From Larkinella punicea (GTDB taxonomy: Bacteria > Bacteroidota > Bacteroidia > Cytophagales > Spirosomataceae), in NCBI RefSeq assembly GCF_003334855.1, contig NZ_QOWE01000008.1, positions 237,455 through 301,454 of the forward strand: 64,000 nucleotides of DNA, given 5' to 3'. The notes under the pieces were generated by a model that saw only the letters and a list, made by a program, of their open reading frames with translations, was not told where the DNA came from and ran no database searches. This document shows positions 17,777-26,215 of this stretch, one piece after another. The position numbers and the translations under genes are program-made. The stretch's first letter is position 1. Every line of letters starts with the position of its first letter.

Positions 17777-20083
17777 TTACTTTCCGGCGGTTTCAGGACG
17801 ATTGCCCTGAACCGACACAATTTTAAACTCAGTTCTCCGGTTTTTCTGGTGTTTACTTTCGGGACAGGCCACTTCATCCGTACAACCATTCAGGATTTCG
17901 GTTTCACCATACCCCTGAGCATCCAGCCTTGAAGGGTCTATCCCATGGTTAACCAGATAATCGACCGTGGCTCTGGCCCGGTAGGTCGACAATTGCAGGT
18001 TGTAAGCATCGTTGGCGCGGCTGTCGGTGTGCGACCGGAGTTCAATTTTCATTTCCGGGTATTTTTTCAGAAGCCGGGCTAAGTGATCCAGTTCCCGGGC
18101 GGCATCCGGGCGGATGAAAAACTTGTTGTAGTCGTAATAGATGTTCTTCAGCTCAAATACATCGCCCTCACCGTAAATACCCTGTTGCTTTTCAATCAGT
18201 TTGGGATTTTTTCCGGCCTTCATTTTCGGGATTTGTTCCGAATTAGCGGTATAGCGGTTTTTCTGTGTGGTCAACGTATAGGGTGCTCCCGGTTTCATCT
18301 CAAATTCATATTTCCCGTCCGTTCCGGTCACGACCTGCTGTTCGGATTTATCTTTATCGTTCCGCAAAGTCACCGTTACGCCCGGTGCGGGCTGCTGGTT
18401 TACTTCCGTTTTCACCGTTCCTTTTACCAGCGTATTTTCACTTTTTTCCAGGTAAATCGACACCGTCATCACCGGCCTTTCCGATTGCGTCATGGTTGAA
18501 AACCGGATGCTGTTGGGCGAATACCCTTCCTTAATGGCCTTAAATTCATAATCGACATTGGCATCGAGACAAAAGCTGGTTTTGCCATCGACCCCGGTAA
18601 AGCGTAAATCCTGATTTACTCCGGCTTTGATCACCCGAACATCGGCCACGGCGATGGGCTCGCTGGTTTTGGCATCGTAAACAAAAATGTTCAGTTGCTT
18701 GCAGGTCCGCCGGAAACTATAAATATTGTCGTCACTGACACCCCGTTTCCGATTGCTGCTGAAATAACCGGACGTCCGGTTCTTGGTGGTAATCAGGCCA
18801 AAATCATCCTTTTCCGAATTAATCGGATACCCCATGTTCTGAACGCCTTTAAAAGCGATTCCTTCCCGCAGTTCGGCATAAAACAGGTCGAGACCGCCCA
18901 ATCCTTCGTGGCCGTCCGAGGAGAAGTAGAGATTACTGTTTTCGTCAACAAACGGAAACATTTCGTTGCCTTCCGTATTGATTTCCTTGCCCATGTTCAC
19001 CGGCGACGACCATTGCCCGTCTTTGTACTCGACCACGTAAATATCGGTCCCGCCAAAACCGCCCGGCATATCCGACACAAAATACAGTTTGGTATCATCC
19101 GGTGACAAAGCCGGATGTCCGACCGAATAATCATTGCTGCAAAACGGGAGTTCCTCGACTTTCTGCCAACTCCCTTTGTTATTTTCAGCGATGTATAATT
19201 TCAGTTTACGGATGCCATCGTTACTTTTTCCGCCTTTCCCCTTGGCCGTGTTGTTGCGGGTAAAAATGATCCGGCTCTGGTCTTTGAAAAAAGTCATCGG
19301 CCCCTCGTGGTATTTCGTGTTGAGCGTCCGGCTGAACAATTCGGTTTTGGAAAGCGACTTTTCCTCCACGGGTGCAACCTCAACCGCGTCAGCCGTCGCA
19401 TTGCTGCCACCCAGCGAAGCCGCCCGGGCCGCGAGTTCTGCGTTATTTTGCAGTTCAGCCGTATCGGGATAAAAATACAAGTCCAGAAACGGGGTTTGAT
19501 TCCAGCCAAAAACCCGTTTGACCGGTCCCGTTTCATCGCGCGCTGACACAAAAGCCAGGCCGTTCTGATAATACATGGGGCTAAAATCAGCCTGACGGGA
19601 GTTGACCGGCAGAAATTCCACTTTATAGGAAGAAGAATCCTGAAAAAACCGGTTCATGTCCATGTAGGAAACCGTGAATTTCCGGCCCCGCAAGTCTTCA
19701 TTCTGCTTTTCACCGTATTTGCTGTACAGTTTTTGCGAGTCGCGGTATTTGCCATTGGCGGCCAGTGCCTGGGCGTAGTAGAGGTAATTTTTGGAGTCGG
19801 TTTCGGGAAATTCCCGGATCAGATCGGCGTAGATTCGTTCGGCATTTTTCGTATCCTGCAACGCGCGGTAACTATAGCCCAGTTTGGTGTAAGCTTCCTG
19901 CACCTCAGCGGGGTCTTTCTTCTTATCAAGTCGCAAAAAATCTTCATACGCCCGGGCCGCATTCACGTAGGCCAAATTCTCGAACTGTTTGTTGGCCGCT
20001 TTCAGACGCGCACTTTGCGCCTGAACGGCCAACGCCACAATACTCAGGATGGCACTCAGCAGGGACAATCGTACGTATTTCAT
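17777..20083 (-). CDS. PorE-like OmpA family protein (TPR, PD40 propeller, CarboxypepD-like, OmpA)
   Basis: 768 codons. Signal peptide residues 1-22 (LAVQAQ). Then TPR-like repeats (about 30-165), a PD40/WD40-type propeller (about 175-450, with SVGHPALSPDDTKLYFVSD and GGFGGTDIYVVEY), one or two carboxypeptidase-regulatory-like beta domains (about 475-650) and a C-terminal OmpA peptidoglycan-binding domain (YDYNKFFIRPDA, ELRSHTDSRANDAYNLQLS, KNRRTEFKIV). This order is that of PorE, which anchors the T9SS to peptidoglycan. Since T9SS substrates are encoded nearby, a PorE role is plausible, but Cytophagales carry several such paralogues. A near-consensus promoter precedes it. Confidence 0.85.
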   Translation of the reverse strand: MKYVRLSLLSAILSIVALAVQAQSARLKAANKQFENLAYVNAARAYEDFLRLDKKKDPAEVQEAYTKLGYSYRALQDTKNAERIYADLIREFPETDSKNYLYYAQALAANGKYRDSQKLYSKYGEKQNEDLRGRKFTVSYMDMNRFFQDSSSYKVEFLPVNSRQADFSPMYYQNGLAFVSARDETGPVKRVFGWNQTPFLDLYFYPDTAELQNNAELAARAASLGGSNATADAVEVAPVEEKSLSKTELFSRTLNTKYHEGPMTFFKDQSRIIFTRNNTAKGKGGKSNDGIRKLKLYIAENNKGSWQKVEELPFCSNDYSVGHPALSPDDTKLYFVSDMPGGFGGTDIYVVEYKDGQWSSPVNMGKEINTEGNEMFPFVDENSNLYFSSDGHEGLGGLDLFYAELREGIAFKGVQNMGYPINSEKDDFGLITTKNRTSGYFSSNRKRGVSDDNIYSFRRTCKQLNIFVYDAKTSEPIAVADVRVIKAGVNQDLRFTGVDGKTSFCLDANVDYEFKAIKEGYSPNSIRFSTMTQSERPVMTVSIYLEKSENTLVKGTVKTEVNQQPAPGVTVTLRNDKDKSEQQVVTGTDGKYEFEMKPGAPYTLTTQKNRYTANSEQIPKMKAGKNPKLIEKQQGIYGEGDVFELKNIYYDYNKFFIRPDAARELDHLARLLKKYPEMKIELRSHTDSRANDAYNLQLSTYRARATVDYLVNHGIDPSRLDAQGYGETEILNGCTDEVACPESKHQKNRRTEFKIVSVQGNRPETAGK

Positions 20084-20151
20084 AGTGAATTGAAAGGGTT
20101 ATCCAATGAAAGCATCAAAACGAATGCCAAAAATTGCTTGTACATCACATT

Positions 20152-20181
20152 AAAAGATACTAAAATCTCGTGCCTCAGCAA
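20152..20181 (-). promoter_or_regulatory. Putative promoter of the PorE-like gene
   Basis: On the minus strand TTG (20181-20179), a 19-bp spacer, then TATCTTTT (20159-20152), one mismatch from TAnnTTTG. It lies ~70 bp upstream of the start codon. Confidence 0.5.
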
Positions 20182-20223
20182 TCGGTAACAAAAAAGGGTG
20201 ACTATTTTTGAAGAATAATGGGG

Positions 20224-21594
20224 TTATTGCCCGACAATTCTGCGCTCAATTTTCAGAATTTTTCGAGTCTGACCAGTGACCCGAAACCGGTCATCGGGCC
20301 TGTATCCGATGAGCCAGGCGATTGCCTCACCCGCCACAACGACCCAGGCAGAACGCCGGTCGGTCAGGGAGACTTTCTGGTTGGTCAGAAAATTGCCAAC
20401 CGACTGCTTGCCTTTCAGGCCGAGCGGCTGGAAGCGATCTCCGGTTTGCCAGCGCCGAATGGTCAACGGCCAGGAAATCCGGTCGGCATCCAGGCAGGCC
20501 ACATCCGGATTGGGCGGAATCTGAAACCCGTTTAAAGACTCAATGATTTCGAACCGTAAAAAAAAGTGATCCGAAACCGACACCTCGCCAGTCGGCATTT
20601 CATTTAGAATAATCTCCTGATTGGCAACCGATTGTAATTCTGAAACAACCAGATAGTCGCGATCGCGAAGCACCTGGTGGGTCGCCGACTGGAATTTTTG
20701 CCCAAAACCGTCTCCCCGAACGGCTTCAGCAAGCGGGTCTATCTGAACATACTGAAAACCGTATGGTTTCAGCCATTCGGACAACCGAAACGCCCACTCC
20801 CGCTGGTTGAGGAGTTGCTGAATCGAAAGAAAGACGCCTTCCGGACGATTCTCGGCTATCTCCTCCCAAGACCGGCGCATTTCCTCTTCAAGCAGTTGGT
20901 CCGCTGATTGCAAGCGCGCAACGGTGGTTTGCAGGGTTTGCAACAGGCTGGGGTTCATTTCTTTCAGAATAGGAATCACCTGATGGCGAAGGCGGTTTCG
21001 GCGGTATTTGTCGGACGCATTGGAACTGTCTTCGCGCCAAACCAATTCCGTTTCCCGCGCATAGTCGCCAATGGTTTCACGATCGGCAAACCACAGCGGC
21101 CGGATGATGCGTCCCTGCCGGATGGGAATGCCCCGCAATCCGGTCAGGCCCGTACCCCGAACCAGGTTGATCAGGATTGTTTCCAGGACATCATCCTGGT
21201 GGTGAGCCGTCGCAATGCTGGCGTAGCCGTTCTCCTCTGCCAGTTGCTCAAACCACGCATACCGCAGGTGCCGGGCCGCCATCTGCGTCGAAATCCCCTG
21301 CTCTTCGGCCTGCTGTTTTGCCGGTAAACGGGTGGTATGAAACCGGACGCCATGCTGCTCCGCCAGGGCTCTCACAAAAGCCTCATCTTCATCGGATTCG
21401 GCCCCGCGCAACTGAAAATTGACGTGGGCGATTCCGTACCGAAAACCCGCCGTCCGAAACAACTCCGCCATCACCACCGAATCCAATCCGCCACTAACCG
21501 TCAGCAGGATGCAATCAGTTTGGCTAAAAAGTTGTTCTCTGTTAATAAAACTTAAAAACTGGTGGTCTATCGCCCGGTTTCGCGCTAAAGCCAT
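20224..21594 (-). CDS. tilS: tRNA(Ile)-lysidine synthase TilS
   Basis: 456 codons. Attaches lysine to C34 of the AUA-reading isoleucine tRNA using ATP, an essential cytoplasmic reaction. PP-loop SGGLDS at residues 34-39; HVNFQLRGAESDEDEAFV, ATAHHQDDVLET and the NLVRGTGLTGLRGI motif are present. The C-terminal region (WQTGDRFQPLGLKGKQSVGNFL) is the TilS-C domain. A decayed inverted repeat occupies the gap to the divergent OstA-like gene. Confidence 0.96.
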   Translation of the reverse strand: MALARNRAIDHQFLSFINREQLFSQTDCILLTVSGGLDSVVMAELFRTAGFRYGIAHVNFQLRGAESDEDEAFVRALAEQHGVRFHTTRLPAKQQAEEQGISTQMAARHLRYAWFEQLAEENGYASIATAHHQDDVLETILINLVRGTGLTGLRGIPIRQGRIIRPLWFADRETIGDYARETELVWREDSSNASDKYRRNRLRHQVIPILKEMNPSLLQTLQTTVARLQSADQLLEEEMRRSWEEIAENRPEGVFLSIQQLLNQREWAFRLSEWLKPYGFQYVQIDPLAEAVRGDGFGQKFQSATHQVLRDRDYLVVSELQSVANQEIILNEMPTGEVSVSDHFFLRFEIIESLNGFQIPPNPDVACLDADRISWPLTIRRWQTGDRFQPLGLKGKQSVGNFLTNQKVSLTDRRSAWVVVAGEAIAWLIGYRPDDRFRVTGQTRKILKIERRIVGQ

Positions 21595-21613
21595 AATTTT
21601 GTATCCGAAATAG

Positions 21614-21689
21614 TCTGAAATGCCGTTACGTCGGTTAAGGAGAAAAGTATTCCTAGTTAATCATTTAATCCGCGTAATCCCAGTTCAGA
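21614..21689. repeat. Decayed inverted repeat related to 54572-54647
   Basis: The right arm (21665-21689) TTAATCCGCGTAATCC then CAGTTCAGA is almost identical to the right arm at 54624-54649. The left arm (21614-21638) matches its complement at about 18 of 25 positions, so the pair has drifted. It lies between divergent tilS and the OstA-like gene. Confidence 0.65.
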
Positions 21690-21710
21690 TGATTCAGAAG
21701 ATTTTTTTCC

Positions 21711-23849
21711 ATGCATCGCAACCCTTTGAATAAAACGAGCGTCTATAGCAATAGAATGATTCACAAGCTCCTGGTCATGCTTCTGGTTTTGCTGGCCGGT
21801 TCAGCAAACGCCCAGCCTGGCAATCCGGCTGCGGGTGGCGCAACCGATATTGTAATTCTGAAACGGGCCGACCAACTGGAAGGCCTGCAATCGGGAACCG
21901 AAGAGATTCGTAAACTAATCGGTAACGTCGAGCTTCTGCACAAAAATACGCTGATGTTTTGCGACCGGGCGGTTCAAAATCTGACCACCAACGTCATTGA
22001 AGCTTACGGCAATGTACGGATGATTCAGGGCGATACGCTGAGTGTCAAAGGGGATACCTTGTTCTATTACGGGGCCAGTCGACAAGCCAATGTAACGGGG
22101 CGGACGGTGGTGTTGAAAGACCGGAAAATGACCTTGACTACCCGGCGGCTGGATTACGACATGGCCAACGGAATTGCCCATTATCCGGTAAAAGGCCGGA
22201 TTGTTGACCGGGAGAATATTCTGACGAGCCGGGAAGGCTATTACAACACGCGGACGAAACTGTTTACGTTTCATGAGAACGTTAAACTGGTCAATCCGCA
22301 GTATACGCTGACCGCTGATTCGTTGCTTTACAACTCGTTGAGCAAAATTGCCACGTTTCAGGGGCCAACCAAAATTGTGAGCAAGGAAGGAACGCTGCTT
22401 GCCAAAGACGGAGATTACAATACCGTCTCGCGCCTGTCGAACTTCCAGCGCCGGGCCACCATTGAAACGGAGAAATATACGCTGACGGGCGATACTTTGT
22501 TTGGGAACAACGCCAACGATTATTACACCGCCCGTGGCAACGTCGTTCTTTTTGCGAAGGGAGATCAAACGATTTTGACGGGCGATTTCGGTCGATACAA
22601 CCGAAAAGCCGGTGTCGCCCGCATGATTGGGCACGCCCTGGTCAAGAGCATTTCGAGTTCGGATACCTTGTTCATGCGGGCCGATACCCTCTGGTCGTTT
22701 GAACTACCCAATCCGAGATACAAAAAGGGGAAGGTCAACACGGATTCGACGTACCGGCGGCTGATCGGGCAGCGAAATGTCCTGGTTTTCAAGAATGATT
22801 TGCAGAGTAAATGTGATTCGATCGTGTATGAAACCGCAGACTCGACCATCTACTTTTTCAAGGATCCCATTGTCTGGAGCACGAATTACCAGATGGAAGG
22901 TGACTCGATAACGGCATTGATGAAAAATAATCGCATCCATAAAATGTTACTTCGGGGCCATTCGTTCGTCATATCACAAGATACACTGCTCAATTTTAAC
23001 CAGGTAAAAGGCCGGACGCTGACCAGTTATTTTGCGTATGACAAGAAAAGTGATCGCTCCGACATCGATCATGTGGTGGTTGAAGGCAATGGGGAGAGTC
23101 TGTATTTCGCCGTCGATGACAATAACAAAATGGTGGGTATGAACCGGGTTTTGTGCAGTAAAATGACGATCCGGTTTGCGGACCGAAAGGTTAACAAAAT
23201 TAGCTTTTACGGCCAGCCGGATTCCAAACTGGTTCCTCCCCAGGAATTAAAGGATGCGGACAAACAACTGGACGGTTTCAACTGGCGGATGGCCGAAAAG
23301 CCAACCAAAGCCCGGATTCTGGGATTACCGGAATCAACGACGCCCGCATCGGCAACGGTTTTAAGTGCAAAAACCGTCAAAAAAGCGGCAGCAGCCGTTT
23401 TGCCCGAAGCATCGGCGACGACCAAACGGGAGGTTCCGTTAAACGAATCAAAGATGAAAGGGTTGATCCGGAAAACGACGGAAAATACCGTCGGAACCGC
23501 ACCCGTTAAAGAAGCGGTTTCGGTGAAAAAACCGGCACCCGTTCCGACGGTTGAACCGAAAAAGGAAATTAAAGAAGTCAAAACGGCCACCGTCCAGTCC
23601 GTTGATAATACGACCGCCGAGACCGTAAACCCAGCCTTGGTAAAAACGATACCCGAGGCAACGAAAACGGATTACAAACCGGCCGTTGGCAGTACTGAGC
23701 AGAAAGCGAAACCCGTAGACAGTTTATCGACGGAACCCTTGAAAAATACCATTTCAAAACCGGCACTTCGCCCCACGCCAGCGCCGGTGGAAGAGAGCGA
23801 TCTGGAAAAGGAACTGAATAAAAAACCGGTTCGGAAAACCGGTAACTGA
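21711..23849 (+). CDS. OstA-like (LptA/LptD N-terminal family) LPS export-associated protein
   Basis: 712 codons from ATG 21711; ATG 21756 (MIHKLLVMLLVLLAG) gives a more conventional signal peptide ending SANAQ and may be the true start. Residues ~45-550 consist of repeated OstA strands (DRAVQNLTTNVIEAYGNVRM, TLSVKGDTLFYYGASRQANV, YTLTADSLLYNS), the beta-jellyroll that carries LPS in LptA. The last ~170 residues are a low-complexity Lys/Pro/Thr/Val-rich tail, probably disordered. Likely part of the envelope lipid-transport bridge together with LptC (encoded at 31682). No LptD-type C-terminal barrel is present. Confidence 0.87.
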   Translation: MHRNPLNKTSVYSNRMIHKLLVMLLVLLAGSANAQPGNPAAGGATDIVILKRADQLEGLQSGTEEIRKLIGNVELLHKNTLMFCDRAVQNLTTNVIEAYGNVRMIQGDTLSVKGDTLFYYGASRQANVTGRTVVLKDRKMTLTTRRLDYDMANGIAHYPVKGRIVDRENILTSREGYYNTRTKLFTFHENVKLVNPQYTLTADSLLYNSLSKIATFQGPTKIVSKEGTLLAKDGDYNTVSRLSNFQRRATIETEKYTLTGDTLFGNNANDYYTARGNVVLFAKGDQTILTGDFGRYNRKAGVARMIGHALVKSISSSDTLFMRADTLWSFELPNPRYKKGKVNTDSTYRRLIGQRNVLVFKNDLQSKCDSIVYETADSTIYFFKDPIVWSTNYQMEGDSITALMKNNRIHKMLLRGHSFVISQDTLLNFNQVKGRTLTSYFAYDKKSDRSDIDHVVVEGNGESLYFAVDDNNKMVGMNRVLCSKMTIRFADRKVNKISFYGQPDSKLVPPQELKDADKQLDGFNWRMAEKPTKARILGLPESTTPASATVLSAKTVKKAAAAVLPEASATTKREVPLNESKMKGLIRKTTENTVGTAPVKEAVSVKKPAPVPTVEPKKEIKEVKTATVQSVDNTTAETVNPALVKTIPEATKTDYKPAVGSTEQKAKPVDSLSTEPLKNTISKPALRPTPAPVEESDLEKELNKKPVRKTGN

Positions 23850-23966
23850 TTGGGTGTCCTACGGTTTACAAAATAAATTTTCGAGTTTGTTTTAAACCTT
23901 TGGGGTAACAACCTGTTCTAACTGACAAAAAAGTATTTGAATTGCAATTTTTTGAGGAAGTGGTCG

Positions 23967-23996
23967 TTGACTTTCTCGTTTTTTTAAATATGTTTG
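23967..23996 (+). promoter_or_regulatory. Consensus Bacteroidota promoter for the T9SS-substrate gene
   Basis: TTG (23967-23969), 19-bp spacer, TATGTTTG (23989-23996) then T. Both elements and spacing match the Bacteroidota sigma-70 consensus TTG/TAnnTTTG. Start codon 42 bp downstream. This is the clearest promoter in the window. Confidence 0.8.
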
Positions 23997-24037
23997 TGAT
24001 GGGGTATTATATCCACCCAATTATTGAATGAAATTAT

Positions 24038-24679
24038 ATGAAACAACCTGTACGTTTATATGCCTGGTTAACCGGATTGGCACTTCTGGTATCGCAGAGC
24101 CTGATGGCTCAGAGCGATAGCGGCAAGCCCAAAAGCCGGTTGGAGTTGGGGCAAAAACCCGCACCGACGAGTCGTGTGATTCACTCCCGCAACTTCCCCT
24201 TCCTGAAGCACCCCAGCGTTTCCAGTCTGGATCGTGGCGTCACTGCTCAGAAAAATACCGCCATCAACCAATTTTACCGCAACCAGCTTCTGCATACCTC
24301 GGCGGGTAAAACCCCGGTTCGCACCGCCAGTTCGGATACCGGCAACCTTTCAACCCCTGAAGCCCGCGTGTCGGCGGAAGAGACCCGGAAAGTAGAAGAC
24401 TGGATGTATGCCAATGAACGGATCACGGTTTCGAATATTTACCCGAATCCAGCCAACGAAAGAGCCGAAATAGACTACCAGATTCTGGGTGGCGTAAAAG
24501 ACGCTAAACTCATCTTTTACAATGTGTTAGGTGCTCCGGTGAAAGAGTATGTTCTGGACCGGAACGAGCGAAAAATTCGGATTGCAACCAGCGAAATGAA
24601 TTCCGGTATGTACTTTTATCAACTGTCTCTGGAAGGACAGAAAATTGCAACCAAAAAGTTAATGGTCAGTCATCAATGA
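24038..24679 (+). CDS. Secreted protein with type A T9SS C-terminal sorting domain
   Basis: 213 codons. Signal peptide residues 1-24 (LMAQS). Residues 25-125 are polar and low in structure. The last ~80 residues form the sorting domain: NIYPNPANERAEIDYQIL, a central FYNVLGAPVKEYVL strand pair and GMYFYQLSLEGQKIATKKL. The protein is little more than a sorting domain with a short cargo, so it may be a surface peptide or an adhesin-like product. It has its own consensus promoter and terminator, a monocistronic unit. Confidence 0.88.
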   Translation: MKQPVRLYAWLTGLALLVSQSLMAQSDSGKPKSRLELGQKPAPTSRVIHSRNFPFLKHPSVSSLDRGVTAQKNTAINQFYRNQLLHTSAGKTPVRTASSDTGNLSTPEARVSAEETRKVEDWMYANERITVSNIYPNPANERAEIDYQILGGVKDAKLIFYNVLGAPVKEYVLDRNERKIRIATSEMNSGMYFYQLSLEGQKIATKKLMVSHQ

Positions 24680-24699
24680 CGATCGATATAAGGTTTGAT

Positions 24700-24738
24700 A
24701 GGCAGTAGGCAGTTTTCCTGTTTACTGCTTATTTTTTT
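24700..24738 (+). terminator. Intrinsic terminator
   Basis: AGGCAGTA (24700-24707) pairs with TACTGCTT (24723-24730, one G-T pair), then A and T7 (24732-24738). It closes the T9SS-substrate unit. Confidence 0.75.
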
Positions 24739-24806
24739 GCCTGGCAGCACCCTCAACGTCAGCACTATTTACGGGGAATGATCGTTAGTCTTACAGAGAT
24801 TTTTAT

Positions 24807-24814
24807 TAATTTTG
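24807..24814 (+). promoter_or_regulatory. Putative -7 box of bamD, nearly abutting the start codon
   Basis: TAATTTTG followed by C matches TAnnTTTG exactly and ends 7 bp before the bamD ATG. A normally spaced start site would give a leaderless or almost leaderless transcript. Confidence 0.5.
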
Positions 24815-24821
24815 CATCCTT

Positions 24822-25706
24822 ATGCAGCATTGTTTGAAAGCAGGTACATTAGCGGTTGTGTTGTTGGTAATGATTACATCATGCAGCCCATTTCAGAAAT
24901 TACAGAAAACGGGTACGGATGATCAAAAGTATCAGGCGGCTGTCACGTACTTTAAAAAGGGGGAATTTTACCGGGCGGGTCTGTTGTTTGAAGAACTGAT
25001 TCCCATTCTGAAAGGAAGCACGGAATCGGAAATGGCCCAGTTCTACCGGGCTCACTGCGAATACCAGCAGCAGAACTACCAGTTGTCATCGTTTCACTTC
25101 AAGCAATTTTATGAAACCTTTGCCCGAAGCGATTACGCTCACGAAGCGATGTATTTCTATGCCCTTTCGCTCTACAAAGATTCGCCGAACTACAACCTGG
25201 ATCAATCCAATACATTGACGGCTATGGCCGCTTTGCAGGACTTTATCAACGCCCACCCGCAGAGTCCTTTCCGGCAGGAATGTACCCAGTATATTGCCGT
25301 TCTACGCGATAAGCTAGAATTGAAGGCCTACGATAAAGCCAAACAATACTACAAGACCAGTGCCGCCAACATTGCCAATTACCGGTCGTCGGTGGTTTCC
25401 ATTACCAATTTCCTCCGTGAATACCCGGATTCGAAATACAACGAAGAACTGGCCTACCTGCGCGTGGATGCGCAGTACAACCTGGCTAAAAATAGTTTTG
25501 CCGATAAACTGAAAGAGCGGCACCAGGAAGTGGTTACCTATTACCTGGCATTGGTGGATAAATTCCCGAAAAGCCCGGATCTAAAAAAAGCGGAGCGGAT
25601 GTATGAAGACAGCCGCAAGGAACTGGAAACCATCGCTAATCAGGAAAAAGAGAAATTAAATCAACAACAAAAACCGGCCAAAGTCACAGCGACGACGGCC
25701 AATTAA
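24822..25706 (+). CDS. bamD: Outer membrane protein assembly factor BamD (lipoprotein)
   Basis: 294 codons. Lipoprotein signal with lipobox ITSC (Cys21). Five TPR-like helical pairs follow (KYQAAVTYFKKGEFYRAGLLFEEL, SEMAQFYRAHCEYQQQNYQLSSFHF, FARSDYAHEAMYFYALSLYKDS, SKYNEELAYLRVDAQYNLAKNS). BamD docks on BamA at the periplasmic face of the outer membrane and is essential for barrel insertion. First gene of an apparent operon bamD-rpoZ-coaBC-DUF4835-recN, an order common in Bacteroidota. Confidence 0.92.
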   Translation: MQHCLKAGTLAVVLLVMITSCSPFQKLQKTGTDDQKYQAAVTYFKKGEFYRAGLLFEELIPILKGSTESEMAQFYRAHCEYQQQNYQLSSFHFKQFYETFARSDYAHEAMYFYALSLYKDSPNYNLDQSNTLTAMAALQDFINAHPQSPFRQECTQYIAVLRDKLELKAYDKAKQYYKTSAANIANYRSSVVSITNFLREYPDSKYNEELAYLRVDAQYNLAKNSFADKLKERHQEVVTYYLALVDKFPKSPDLKKAERMYEDSRKELETIANQEKEKLNQQQKPAKVTATTAN

Positions 25707-25774
25707 TCAATACCGGTTGGCCGAATTCACCAGCGTTCGGCGACTGAAAACCGAGAAGAGAAAACCAAAAAACT

Positions 25775-26095
25775 ATGGCAAATAATCCTTCGATCATCAC
25801 CCGCGATACCGATAAAATTGCGGCAGCAACGGGTAATCTGTACGAATCAGTATCGATCATTTCAAAACGGGCGCGGCAGATTTCGAGCAAAATGAAAGAA
25901 GAACTGAGCAACAAACTTTCAGAATTTGCGTCGGCTGTCGACAACCTGGAAGAAGTGTTCGAAAACCGGGAGCAGATTGAAATTTCAAAATACTACGAAC
26001 GTCTACCCAAACCGACCACGGTGGCAACGGATGAGTTCCTGGAAGGGAAACTGCAATGGCGCACGGTTGAAGAAGACACGAGTAGCTCGCTGTAA
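25775..26095 (+). CDS. rpoZ: DNA-directed RNA polymerase omega subunit (Bacteroidota type)
   Basis: 106 codons. The N-terminal half carries the omega-like core (SIITRDTDKIAAATGNLYES, ISKRARQISSKMKEELSNKL). It lacks close similarity to proteobacterial omega, but the Bacteroidota family is recognised by this pattern and by its place between bamD and coaBC. The C-terminal part is acidic. A long inverted repeat fills the gap to coaBC. Confidence 0.85.
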   Translation: MANNPSIITRDTDKIAAATGNLYESVSIISKRARQISSKMKEELSNKLSEFASAVDNLEEVFENREQIEISKYYERLPKPTTVATDEFLEGKLQWRTVEEDTSSSL

Positions 26096-26111
26096 TTCTT
26101 TACGTTAGATT

Positions 26112-26200
26112 CAAAACGAACCGGAAAAGCACAGAGACCACGGAGAAAATCGCACCGGCGACCTCTCTCTGTGTCCTTTGTGCTTCTTCGGTTCGTTTTG
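26112..26200. repeat. Long inverted repeat between rpoZ and coaBC
   Basis: Arms 26112-26146 and 26166-26200, 35 bp with 29 matches, starting CAAAACGAACCG. They begin 16 bp after the rpoZ stop and end 15 bp before the coaBC ATG, so the repeat occupies the whole intercistronic gap. A T-run is absent, so it is not a classic terminator; in mRNA it would be a long hairpin. Confidence 0.88.
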
Positions 26201-26215
26201 TTTATCCTGTTTATC

